Source: Chalciporus piperatus
Taxonomy: Eukaryota > Basidiomycota > Agaricomycetes > Boletales > Boletaceae
Assembly: GCA_038093975.1 (NCBI GenBank)
Contig: JBBPTG010000297.1
Coordinates: 1-27,633, forward strand
Length of the DNA stretch: 27,633 nt
Direction: 5' to 3'
Shown: one piece after another, positions 19,389 through 27,633 of the stretch
How positions within the stretch are numbered: position 1 is the stretch's first letter
How the letters are laid out: each line of letters opens with the position of its first letter
Translations under genes and position numbers: made by a program
Notes under the pieces: generated by a model
Database searches by the model: none
The model's input: the letters and a program-made list of their open reading frames with translations, nothing else
What the model was told of the DNA's origin: nothing

Positions 19389-20106
19389 GCTGTGGCGCTA
19401 AGTAATGTGGCAGAACGAAGAGACGAAGTTCGAGACAACAACAAGAGCTATTATTGCTGTTTTCAGTAGAGTTGGCAGATGTGAGAAAATACACGAAACT
19501 GCCGCATCGTCCTCCAGCCTGAGCGTCCAACTCAAAATCGCGATATCTCGCGATCTAGCAAACGGACCACCTCAAATCATTCAATACCACCATCCAGTTG
19601 TTCGTCCGCAGGGAATCACGCAAAAAAATACGACATCTACCGCTTCCTTCGATCACTTCAAAAATCACCTCTCGCCGACCTCAGATTCGATTTTACGGCC
19701 AAACGCGCACGTCAGGCGCTCAACCGAACGTACGGAGGAGCTCGCAGGGGATCAGCCGAGCGCAGGGAGGGATTTTACTGGTGGCCCGGGAGCTTGCTGC
19801 TGCAGGTAGTCATTCTCGCGGATCGCGGATGACTTGAAATCAGTCTATTCGTTAGATCCACCATACCTTAGCAGGACAATCATGTCTACTGTCTAACATG
19901 CTTTCGTAAATGACCATGAGTTCCTCGGGATGGTTTGCAACTGAAATCGTATCGCGGAAGTGATTGATAAGTCAGATACTGTCACTGGTCAACTACGGCC
20001 TCAATTTTTACCTCCGTTTTGCATTGACCACCTTCGCGCCCAACATCCGTGCTGCGGAACATCACCATTCCTTTGTAGTTTTCTCCTACACTCCTTCGTG
20101 ATCACT
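19389..20106. other. Intergenic region between divergent genes
   Basis: About 720 bp between the starts of the crinkler gene (minus) and the hypothetical gene (plus), so a shared upstream region. The plus frame at 19405-19809 has no recognisable domain. No TATA box stands out, and there is no repeat or RNA. Confidence 0.4.
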
Positions 20107-22601
20107 ATGGCCAATCAGAAAAATAAAAAAATGCCGAAACCTCGCAAAAAAGCAGAAGTCAGCCCTCACCAGGTCCTGGAACCAGACATCAAACCTACCC
20201 CGAAGCGGGTGCCCCCCAAGAAACCACTTACAATCAATCTCCCGCGACCCAATCAATCTCGGGAGAGTGCGAAGCTGGCTCCAGAAGATCCGTTGGCTGG
20301 CGATGACGAAGAAGACGAGGAACTCCTAACGGCAGCCCAAGTATTATCCGCGATGCGTGGTGGTGCTCCGAGCCGGTCCGCATTCCAGGTTGGAGAGGTT
20401 GTTGAGCTATCATCTGGGGAGGAGAACAATAGCGACGAGAGTGGTGGGGATGACGAAGTCGAAGAAATTGACATGGATGATGATGTTGATGTTGACCATC
20501 CTCCAAGTCCGCTCATGGACGAAAAATTCCATCAGGTCGTCTTCGGAGACTTGAAAAAAAAGCAGAAGAAGCCTACCAGCTCTAGTGGAGGTCAGCATCC
20601 TTGGTAGCTATTGTTCGACAGCAGAAACTACTTGCCTCTCGTTTGTGCAGCCGAGAGCAAGCCGTTTACCCTTCCGCTGCGAGTCCCATGTGGTCAATTA
20701 GTCAAAGAGCTCTCGCTTACCTCAACGTGTGCATGGAACGACATGCTCATTGCAGTTGGCGCAAAGATGGTTCGCGAGCCCTCGCGACTTCATCTCGGCT
20801 ACGTTTTTTCTTGGGACGAAAAGAAAAAGGATGCTCCAATGTCTCTCGAAAACGAAGAAGAATGGCTCTCGCTGAAGAAGCATGTATACAAGTACCTGAA
20901 AGCCGAAGGGGCCAAAAACAAAGGGAAGGGGCCAACAAAGCCACTCGACTTTTACGTCCGACTGGTTGAGATTGATGATGGTATCAGTCGGCAAGAAAAG
21001 GTATGTAGAGATACAACCTCACTGTGACAGTGATGTACTACTAATCTGTGCGAAGGGTCATGGCAGTCGTGGTAAGGGGAAGAAGAAGGCTGCGTTGCCG
21101 TTGCTCCGGGGCGTAGAATCAGCTAGTGATGATGACGGAGATCCTCTCGGTGGCGGCGACGTCAAATTTCGTAAGCTTATCGGTGATATATGCAAAGCCC
21201 ATCATTGTCAACAGTGCAACAAGGCCTGTAAGGTCTTTCCGCCAAAAATCCATCACACATTTAGCATGAAGGAGCTCTCTATCTGGGCGAAAATGATTGT
21301 GAGTAGTTTCAAAGTCGCTGAAACGACCCAAAACTCGTATTGAGATCAGGTCTACACTATCGCCAAGTGAAGCGGTTTAGAAGAAGAGAATGGAGAACAA
21401 CTGAGATAGGACGGTTGAGTCTTGGGGAAAGACCAAGTGAACTAAGCTGGGGTTACCAGCAGTTCCTTGGGGTTTATATACTATCCTAAGTGTTTGTACA
21501 TGTTTGTACTAACTATAACTAAATAAGGAGTTACCCTGAACCCATGAGAATAGAAGCGAGATAAGAAGGCTGTGAAGCATAGCTGAGATAGCGGAGATTA
21601 AGTGCATGAGGTGAAAGGCTGTGGCATAGCCATGCGCAGCACGGAGATTAACTGTCAAGGTAAGGCAGTGCGTGGGAATGAATATAACTATAAGGGGCGA
21701 CCGTGCGAAGAGTGAAAGTGAATGAGCACGTGTCTGAAAGATAAGATGAGAGAGATTAGATAAGATCGAATGGAACGAAACGTTGAAGTCCGAAAAGTGT
21801 CTGTGAAGGTGAGAGAACCGTAATGAACCGTAACAGTCGCAGTGTAACAAACTAGCTCGCTAAGTGTACTGCATGCAGGACTTGGGTGTCGCTACTGTTT
21901 CTACTGTTCCACCCACCTTAATCAAGAAAGAAAGTCTCGCCGCACCACCTCAGACACCCGACAATCGCGCCGGGACTGCTGATGAAGTTCCAATCATCCC
22001 GCAGGCCTATGGTCAACCAGGATCACTGCCGACTGGAATGCACGGTGCTCCCCCGCTCCCATCATACCCTGCACAAATGTACACTCCACCCACGCATATG
22101 CCAATGTTCCCATATTCGGGTTATCCACCACCATATGGGCTTCCCCCTTATCCGATGCCGTACGCATACCCACCACCATCTACACCATACCGTCATCATG
22201 GCCGTCGTGATGGTGGGAGAAGCCCGCATTCACCGACTCATTCTCGCCAGAAGCGCCACCGATCACCATCGTATTCCTCAGATCAACTCTCGCCAGAATC
22301 TAAACTTGAAAGTGTTGATGTGTCCTATCCATCACTCGATGACTGGCTTTTGTCTCTTGACAGCCATGAGACCCGAGGCCGTCATTACCGGAACTATTCA
22401 CAGTGGATGAGCATATTATCTGAGCAAGGTTTTCATTATCTCGATGATCTAACTCGCTCAGGTATAACTCCTCAACTACTGCGGGACATGACTGGTATGT
22501 CATTGGGTGATGCACACTGCCTGCATGATTGGGCATTGGCTGATAAGAGGAAGGTTGATGATAGGGCGACAGGGCATAGATCTCGGCGAGTTCGTGCATA
22601 G
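20107..22601 (+). CDS. Agaric-type hypothetical protein, intact across an LTR-bearing intron (599 aa)
   Basis: Exons 20107-20590, 20651-21000, 21056-21298 and 21879-22601 sum to exactly 1800 nt. Residues 1-161 are basic then strongly acidic (DDDVDVD), probably disordered. Exon 2 holds a folded part (LPLRVPCGQLVKELSLTS, AKMVREPSRLHLGYVFS). Exon 3 has a Cys/His cluster (CKAHHCQQCNKACKVFPPKIHH) and FSMKELSIWAKMI. Exon 4 continues GVATVSTVPPTL, then a Pro/Tyr/Met-rich stretch, an Arg/Ser stretch, and a C-terminal helical block (DDWLLSLDSHETRGRHYRNYSQWMSIL..., LDDLTRSG, LLRDMTGMSLGDAHCLHDWA) that looks like a SAM-type domain. I believe this architecture is multi-copy in Agaricomycetes but know no function. 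The third intron (21299-21878) contains a solo LTR; without it and one target copy it would be 58 bp. Confidence 0.65.
21319..21835 (-). repeat. Solo LTR B, inside an intron, 517 bp
   Basis: On the minus strand it starts TGTTACGG and ends GTCGTTTCA, like LTR A, and has the same TATATAAACC box and the CCCCAG...CTTGG context at the presumed transcript start. It is flanked by a perfect 5-bp duplication GTCGC (21314-21318 and 21836-21840), the size made by Ty3-type integrases. No internal region is present, so it arose by LTR-LTR recombination or conversion. Confidence 0.88.
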
Positions 22602-22671
22602 ACTCAGACTCCACGTAATGCCACTGGCATCTGATACATAGATATAAAAAATTGATTGTGAATGTGACAAA

Positions 22672-23581
22672 CTACAGATAGCCTGAATGATGATAGAAAG
22701 CCCTTGCGTGCTCAGGTTTAATAGAGTATACAGCATTGAACAACATATCATAGACTTCGGCAGCGTCAATGGGATCAGAGCCTGTAGCATTCGAGCGGGC
22801 AAAGTGAGGATAGTGTCGTCGAACATATAACTTGATGTACGAGAATGCTTGTTCGATGGGGTTGAAGTCAGGGGAATATGCCGGCAAATACTCGATCTTC
22901 ATTCCCCTGACGTGATGTCTATATAAGCCACGCCATCAACGAGATTAAAACGGCCTACCGAGCTTCAACCAATTCGATCATGGACGGGTCCTTATGTATT
23001 TGAGCATTGTCCATCACGATCACGGAGTTCGGTGCTGGGAAAGGTTGCATGTGATCCAAAAGTCCTGTAATAAAGTCGCGAAAACGCGCCATATTAAAGG
23101 CACCTTCAATAATCTCACAGTAGAGCATTCCGCGAACACTCAGAGCGGGAAGTATCGAGTACCTAAATGACAAGACAGTGTAATGGCTTTCCATAAATCC
23201 TGAGAGCAGCATACCTTTTCCCCCGGACATAAAAGCTTTTTTGATGTACCCGTTGACCTCGGTGAGCTCGGCCATATGTTCGATATGCTGTTCGTCGGTC
23301 GAAGGCGCTCTCGTCAACGAAGATGAGTTGTTGATATTCATACTCGCCACCCATCTTGAGAATATAGCGTAAACGATGTGATTCTTTTCGCTCGAGTGCA
23401 GCCTTTGAGATCTACATGTCCGTGAGTGTCTTTAATTAATCTATAGCGAAAATGGCACAAACTACATACTTTCTTGTGAGTGTAGTCAAGTTTCCGTAAA
23501 GCTCGCCAGATGGTAGATGTTGACACATGACTCTCAGTTGCTTCTCCGACACTGTGCTGGATCTTGTCTAGGTATGCATCT
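22672..23581 (-). pseudogene. Tc1/mariner-type (DDE_3) transposase gene, 5' end cut off by a retrotransposon
   Basis: Exons on the minus strand are 23581-23470 (broken at its 5' end), 23411-23215, 23162-22959 and 22906-22672, with 52-58 bp introns. The first piece holds the end of the helix-turn-helix region (STSTIWRALRKLDYTHKK). The catalytic domain is complete: D in LIFVDESAFDRRT, D in NSVIVMDNAQIHK, and E in YSPDFNPIEQAF, with 34 residues between the last two (DD34E), the spacing of the Tc1 group. The frame has no stops and ends at TAG 22672-22674. The N-terminus is lost because the Ty3-type LTR begins at 23582. It is convergent with the 599-aa gene, 70 bp away. Confidence 0.82.
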
Positions 23582-24036
23582 TGTTATAGTATTTAAAAAA
23601 ACTTTTCAAACTTTTGCCTACAACGGTATTCGAACTCTAGACTTTGTCTACAACTTAGGGGTCAAGCCGGATTCATCTTAATCCGCTCCAGTAGTCCCTG
23701 TAGCATTACGTAAACTATTACATAATCAGGTCACGTGACAAAGGTCCAGACTTAGATGAGTCAGCAATGATGTCATGGCCTAGACCCTAATCCGTGCCTG
23801 GTACCTTTTCTTATCTATCGTCCCATTTACCTTATTTATCTTTTCCTTTATGATTTCCTTATTCGGCTATTGGTCTGTGCGCACTTCTCAATAGTATAAG
23901 TAGCCCTGTACTTATCACAGACCTCAGTCTAATCCATTTGTTGCTTCACCGCAATTAAGTTTTAGTACTCAGCATACTCCTTCGCAAGGCCTAGTGTTGC
24001 CTTAAGTCCCCGCCGTGTTGTGACTTAGTCATAACA
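23582..24036 (+). repeat. 5' LTR of the Ty3-type element, 455 bp
   Basis: Bounded by a perfect 6-bp inverted repeat TGTTAT...ATAACA. The left boundary coincides with the break in the Tc1/mariner coding sequence, the right with the PBS 2 nt further on. Confidence 0.88.
23895..23936 (+). promoter_or_regulatory. LTR promoter (TATAAG) and predicted transcript 5' end
   Basis: TATAAG at 23895-23900 is followed 31 nt later by AGTCTAATCCA (23926-23936), which is exactly complementary to the PBS at 24039-24049. In the Tf1 mechanism the PBS pairs with the first 11 nt of the mRNA, so transcription is inferred to start at 23926. The spacing from the TATA box agrees. Confidence 0.72.
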
Positions 24037-24038
24037 CT

Positions 24039-24049
24039 TGGATTAGACT
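24039..24049 (+). other. Self-priming primer-binding site
   Basis: TGGATTAGACT, 2 nt after the LTR end, is the exact reverse complement of the 11 nt at 23926-23936. It begins with TGG, so a tRNA primer cannot be excluded from this copy alone, but the 11-nt self-match at the correct place is unlikely by chance. Confidence 0.75.
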
Positions 24050-24748
24050 TGAAAACACCGCCCGGACTCTAGGGCTAAAGAGTTGATCAATAAGCATCGT
24101 TTGTGTACGTGACACACAGGAGAAAACAACTCCATCCACTGTTGTCTATACGGTCGTCCGCCGTTATAAATAAGGATAAAGTTGCTGTTCCCCATAGTGC
24201 ACAAGGGGCTTTTTGATCGTTCGAGACGTCTTGGGGTCCGCTCATGCGCAAACCCTCTGACTGTAGACACGATCCGGGTTCGCGTGATCACCCGTTGATG
24301 TCACGCATTCGCCATCTGGCTATTCATTTCGTTTGGGCCAGCCTTTAGTGCCCCGTTTCTGTTATCCTCCGTACTATAGTATTTGTTCGAAGACCGGATT
24401 GGGATCGTGCCCAATTGCGAAGGACGACAAGGGAAAAGCGCGTCGCCGCCCCCTTGGCTGAGTCATACGTAACAACGTAAGCCGGCAGCACCGCCGAGGT
24501 ACAAAAAAATAGAAAAACAATAAAAAATAGTATCCTGTATTACGATAGCTTTTGCTGCTGCTCGAAAATAGAAGTTCGAGAGTAGTATATGTGTAAAATC
24601 AAATCAGATCTTGGGAAAATTCCTCAGAAGGTCTGCCGAGATTCCGATAAGCGTCGCAGGTATTACCTCCGCTCGAAAAGATATTTTCTTCGTCCTCGTG
24701 TCTGTCATCCCCAGAGAACCTTTGGAAGATAGGGTTCAGTAAGGATAC
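24050..24748 (+). other. Untranslated leader of the Ty3-type element
   Basis: About 700 nt between PBS and gag with no gene. It would carry packaging and self-priming fold sequences. Frames on either strand are short and motif-free. Confidence 0.5.
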
Positions 24749-26083
24749 ATGTCAGCCGAGTTCTTAGATCAAGAACCACAAGCTCAAGGTTACAGATCCC
24801 CCCCACGTCACTTCTCTTCCTCGTCAGAAAGTTCACATCCCTCTACTCCCCGTCCCGAAACTCCGATGGCAGACCCCGTTGACCCCATCGCTGCTCTCAC
24901 CGCCGCTTTGAAGGCGCTCATTTCAGACAATTCGGACTCCGTGTCCAAAAAGGTTGCCGACCCGGGAAAATGGGATGGTGACCGCACCAAGTTCCGGTTG
25001 TGGTGGGCGCAAGTCAACGCCTGGCAGTCCGTCCACACATGGAAAAACAACAAGGTTCAATGCCTCGCCGTACTCTCACGGTTAGAAGGAAAGGCGGCTG
25101 GGTTCGCCCAGATGACGATAGAAAAGTGGACTCGATACGAATTGCTACCACCGCCACCGGTAGAAGGCGAAGTAGAGGAACCTGTGCGAGAACCCCTGGG
25201 ACTTCTAGCATGGCCCACGTGGACAGTATTTTCACATCTCCTCAAATCATATTTCCAGATTGACGTTCTCGCTCATGAGAGTCTTCGGAAATTGGAAGCA
25301 TTGAAACAGGCTGGGAAACCTGTGGACATCTTCCTTCAGGAGTTTGAATTATTGAAAGCGGAGTCGGAAATTGAAGATGCTCATGCCAAAGAGCTTCTGA
25401 AAAAGGCAATAGATTACAAAATCTATTATCAGGCGCAAATCAACACCAATGTTGATGAGCAAAATTTCACCAATACAATCGACACCTACCGAAAGTTAGG
25501 TCGCACGTTCGAGCGTATTGTTGTTGAACGCGGTGCACCAGTTCGTCAGGCACCCGCAACTGCGCCAAGGCCTTCGTCTTCATATCCGTACCTCCCCCCT
25601 CGTTACCCAATTGCATCACGACCGCTCCCACATCCCCCCGCTCCGTATGCGGCCCCCCGTTTCACTCCCACAGGCACACAGCCTGGTCGTGGAGCCCCGA
25701 TGGATCTGTCGGCACAGCAAATGCCAAGATCCCCCGTTCGGGGAAACTGTTTCAATTGCGACCAGCCAGGTCATTTTGCAAACGCGTGCCCAAAGCCCCA
25801 CAGGCCGCGTCAGAGACAAGTTGTTATGTGGGATCCATACTCGCAACAATACGTTGAGTCTTCCCTGCCGTTTGACAACCGGCAGATGCCCTTCGCAGGT
25901 ACCATCCCTGCACCCTACCCTCCCCAATCTTCCCCCTACCCCGCTGGCCCGTCCACCAGCACAAGTTACATGTCGCATCAAGCGGCATATACCAACCAAG
26001 AAGCGGAAGCGTACTGGCGCGACCGCATTGAATCAGAAGCCAAGGCACAGGCAGCCGAGGCTTTAAAAGGAAACAGCCAATGA
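24749..26083 (+). CDS. gag: Gag polyprotein of the Ty3-type element (444 aa)
   Basis: Residues about 35-60 are a short helical stretch. Residues about 65-255 correspond to the retrotransposon Gag capsid domain ([55 protein letters not shown]). A Pro/Tyr-rich linker follows, then a CCHC zinc knuckle [14 protein letters not shown] (C334, C337, H342, C347), then a Pro/Tyr-rich tail with an acidic-basic end. It would form the virus-like particle and bind genomic RNA. The stop TGA (26081-26083) overlaps the ATG of pol. Confidence 0.92.
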   Translation: MSAEFLDQEPQAQGYRSPPRHFSSSSESSHPSTPRPETPMADPVDPIAALTAALKALISDNSDSVSKKVADPGKWDGDRTKFRLWWAQVNAWQSVHTWKNNKVQCLAVLSRLEGKAAGFAQMTIEKWTRYELLPPPPVEGEVEEPVREPLGLLAWPTWTVFSHLLKSYFQIDVLAHESLRKLEALKQAGKPVDIFLQEFELLKAESEIEDAHAKELLKKAIDYKIYYQAQINTNVDEQNFTNTIDTYRKLGRTFERIVVERGAPVRQAPATAPRPSSSYPYLPPRYPIASRPLPHPPAPYAAPRFTPTGTQPGRGAPMDLSAQQMPRSPVRGNCFNCDQPGHFANACPKPHRPRQRQVVMWDPYSQQYVESSLPFDNRQMPFAGTIPAPYPPQSSPYPAGPSTSTSYMSHQAAYTNQEAEAYWRDRIESEAKAQAAEALKGNSQ

Positions 26084-27633
26084 GAGAAATGGGTTCTCGG
26101 CGGCTCGGACATAGTTTACCAAATGGTTGTATTAGTACTACTCCTTGTGTTCCGTTTCAATATAACTTTTCTTCTTCTTCTGAAAGGGCGTCCCTTAGTG
26201 GCGTGGCGACAGAAGTAAAACAATTCGTGCTTAATTCCCTTAAGGTAAAATATTCGAAAAAAGAAATCCCATCAAAAATACATGTAAGGAATCAGAATCG
26301 GAAAAACGAGCTGGATCTCGCTATTACTATTATGTACGATAAAGGGGAGCAATGGAAGAAAATGGAGTTTGCCGCTCTGTTGGATTCCGGCGCAACCGAA
26401 ACTTTTATAGATAAATCGTTCTGTGAGCGACATGGTTTGACACTGGAAGAACTTCCTTTTCCTATTCCAGTGTATAACGCCGACGGCTCAGAGGGAGCGA
26501 TAGGCGGTGTCACTCACAAGGTTTCGCTTGTTTTGGGACACAATGGACATTTTGAGCATATGGATGCTTTCGTTTCTGTACTTGGCACTCATCACATGAT
26601 CATCGGCTATGATTGGCTTGAGAGGCATAACCCTGAAATTGATTGGGTGGCCAAACGAGTACGATTCACACGCTGTACGGATCAGTGCAAAGTAGTCAAC
26701 TATCATTTGAATCGTTCTTTTTCTATTCGTAGAGTGTTTGAGGCGGGGCTCACCGAGAAAGTCCCAGTAGAACTCCACGAGTACTTAGACGTCTTTTCAG
26801 AGCAAGAGAGTGAGCGTATGCCTACCCGAAAGGCGTGGGACCACGCAATAGATCTCAAGCCTGATTTCGTTCCTAAAAAGGGTCGGGTGATTCCGATGTC
26901 CGAACAGGAACTTGATGACGTCAAAAAGTTCATCGATAAGGAGTTATCGAAAGGATATCTTCGTCCGTCGAAATCCCCTCAGACATCTCCTGTTTTCTTT
27001 ATTCCAAAAAAGGACGGAAAAAAGAGATTAGTTATGGACTATCGTTATGTAAATGAGGGAACTGTCAAGAACGCTTACCCTCTTCCCCTCATTTCTGGAC
27101 TTATCGACCAGCTCAAAGGAGCTGACATGTTTACTAAAATGGACCTACGTTGGGGTTATAATAATGTTAGAATAAAAGAAGGCGATGAATGGAAAGCGGC
27201 TTTTGTTACTCCATTTGGCGCTTACGAACCTGTTGTTATGTACTTTGGACTTACGAACTCTCCCCCCACATTCCAACAAATGATGAACGATCTATTTAGC
27301 GATCTTCATGGGGTCCTTATTATTTATATCGACGATCTCATGATCTTTACGTTCGGAAAAACTAGAGCAGAGCACTTAGAAATAGTTAAAACTGTATTGC
27401 AACGTCTTAGAGAGAACGATCTTTACGTAAAACCAGAAAAGTGTAGCTTCGCGGTGGATTCCGTAGATTTCTTGGGAATGGTTATCTCCCAGAAAGGCGT
27501 AGAGATGGACACTTCAAAAGTGCAGGCTATTTTAGACTGGCCGGCGCCAACTCGGTTGAAGGGTGTTCAGTCCTTTTTAGGATTGGCTAACTTCTACCGA
27601 CGCTTCATTCAGGGCTTCGCTGACATTGCTCGT
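26080..27633 (+). CDS. pol: Pol polyprotein, protease and reverse transcriptase part (518 codons in view)
   Basis: This frame is open from ATG 26080 to the window edge, in the -1 frame relative to gag. An aspartic protease comes first, with [10 protein letters not shown] (D102) and [12 protein letters not shown]. The reverse transcriptase follows: [48 protein letters not shown], the catalytic YIDD (Y416-D419), then [13 protein letters not shown] and [12 protein letters not shown] leading into the connection region. RNase H and integrase would follow outside. The ATGA junction (pol start inside the gag stop) suggests Pol is made by re-initiation or -1 shifting. No damage is seen. Confidence 0.92.
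   Translation, partial: MREMGSRRLGHSLPNGCISTTPCVPFQYNFSSSSERASLSGVATEVKQFVLNSLKVKYSKKEIPSKIHVRNQNRKNELDLAITIMYDKGEQWKKMEFAALLDSGATETFIDKSFCERHGLTLEELPFPIPVYNADGSEGAIGGVTHKVSLVLGHNGHFEHMDAFVSVLGTHHMIIGYDWLERHNPEIDWVAKRVRFTRCTDQCKVVNYHLNRSFSIRRVFEAGLTEKVPVELHEYLDVFSEQESERMPTRKAWDHAIDLKPDFVPKKGRVIPMSEQELDDVKKFIDKELSKGYLRPSKSPQTSPVFFIPKKDGKKRLVMDYRYVNEGTVKNAYPLPLISGLIDQLKGADMFTKMDLRWGYNNVRIKEGDEWKAAFVTPFGAYEPVVMYFGLTNSPPTFQQMMNDLFSDLHGVLIIYIDDLMIFTFGKTRAEHLEIVKTVLQRLRENDLYVKPEKCSFAVDSVDFLGMVISQKGVEMDTSKVQAILDWPAPTRLKGVQSFLGLANFYRRFIQGFADIAR

Larger units (their letters stand above)
23582..27633 (+). mobile_element. Ty3-type LTR retrotransposon (Tf1/sushi-like), continues past right edge
   Basis: It comprises a 5' LTR (23582-24036), self-priming PBS, about 700-nt leader, intact gag with CCHC knuckle, and pol with protease and reverse transcriptase up to the window end. 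All coding parts in view are open, so the copy looks young. It sits inside the Tc1/mariner transposase gene. The 5 bp before the LTR (23577-23581) are CATCT; the matching duplication would lie after the 3' LTR outside the window. Confidence 0.92.

Noticed and set aside
19405..19809. 134-aa plus-strand frame upstream of the 599-aa gene
   Set aside because: No recognisable domain, no intron structure, and it overlaps the promoter region of the divergent crinkler gene.
21844..21849. GTAACA as the right end of LTR B
   Set aside because: The GTAACA at 21830-21835 is preferred because it is followed by GTCGC, which exactly duplicates the 5 bp before 21319; the later one has no matching flank.
1..27633. 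CRISPR arrays, operons, bacterial promoters or Shine-Dalgarno sites
   Set aside because: The window is eukaryotic with spliced genes; no spaced repeat array of that kind is present.

Overview
The window reads as genomic DNA of a mushroom-forming basidiomycete (Agaricomycetes). Reasons: genes are cut by very short introns (41 to about 75 bp, GT..AG) whose removal restores long reading frames, and the gene content (Plavaka-like transposase, crinkler/REase/kinase protein, agaric-specific hypothetical families, Tf1/sushi-type Ty3 elements) is typical of that group. No species is claimed. All exon structures below were derived by hand; in each host gene the exon lengths sum to an exact multiple of three.

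Layout. 1-1606: 5' part of a minus-strand LTR retrotransposon. 1811-2280: a second LTR, which cuts off the 3' end of a nine-exon Plavaka-like (CACTA superfamily) transposase gene (2281-4576, minus). 5249-6439: five-exon minus-strand gene with a GRF-like and a C2H2 zinc finger. 7174-10823: intact eight-exon MULE-like DDE transposase gene of 1091 codons. 10971-11659: a foldback element with two 266-bp inverted arms and a perfect 6-bp target duplication. 12978-14022: six-exon gene resembling XRCC4 (NHEJ). 14452-16172: five-exon mannose-1-phosphate guanylyltransferase of bacterial (actinobacterial-looking) type. 16793-19388 (minus): five-exon crinkler-type protein with three tandem N-terminal header domains, then a restriction-endonuclease-like domain and a kinase domain. 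20107-22601: agaric-type hypothetical gene with a solo LTR inside its third intron. 22672-23581 (minus): Tc1/mariner transposase gene truncated by insertion of a Ty3-type retrotransposon (23582 to beyond the right edge) with LTR, self-priming PBS, gag and the start of pol.

The window is a host-gene stretch (DNA repair, GDP-mannose supply, crinkler protein) between clusters of nested mobile elements. The most notable items are the triple-header crinkler gene built of symmetric phase-1 exons, the foldback element with regularly spaced GCGCGCAC boxes, the solo LTR hidden in a spliceable intron, the two independent LTR elements that both carry an 11-nt Tf1-like self-priming match, the ATGA gag/pol junction, and the bacterial-type sugar nucleotidyltransferase.
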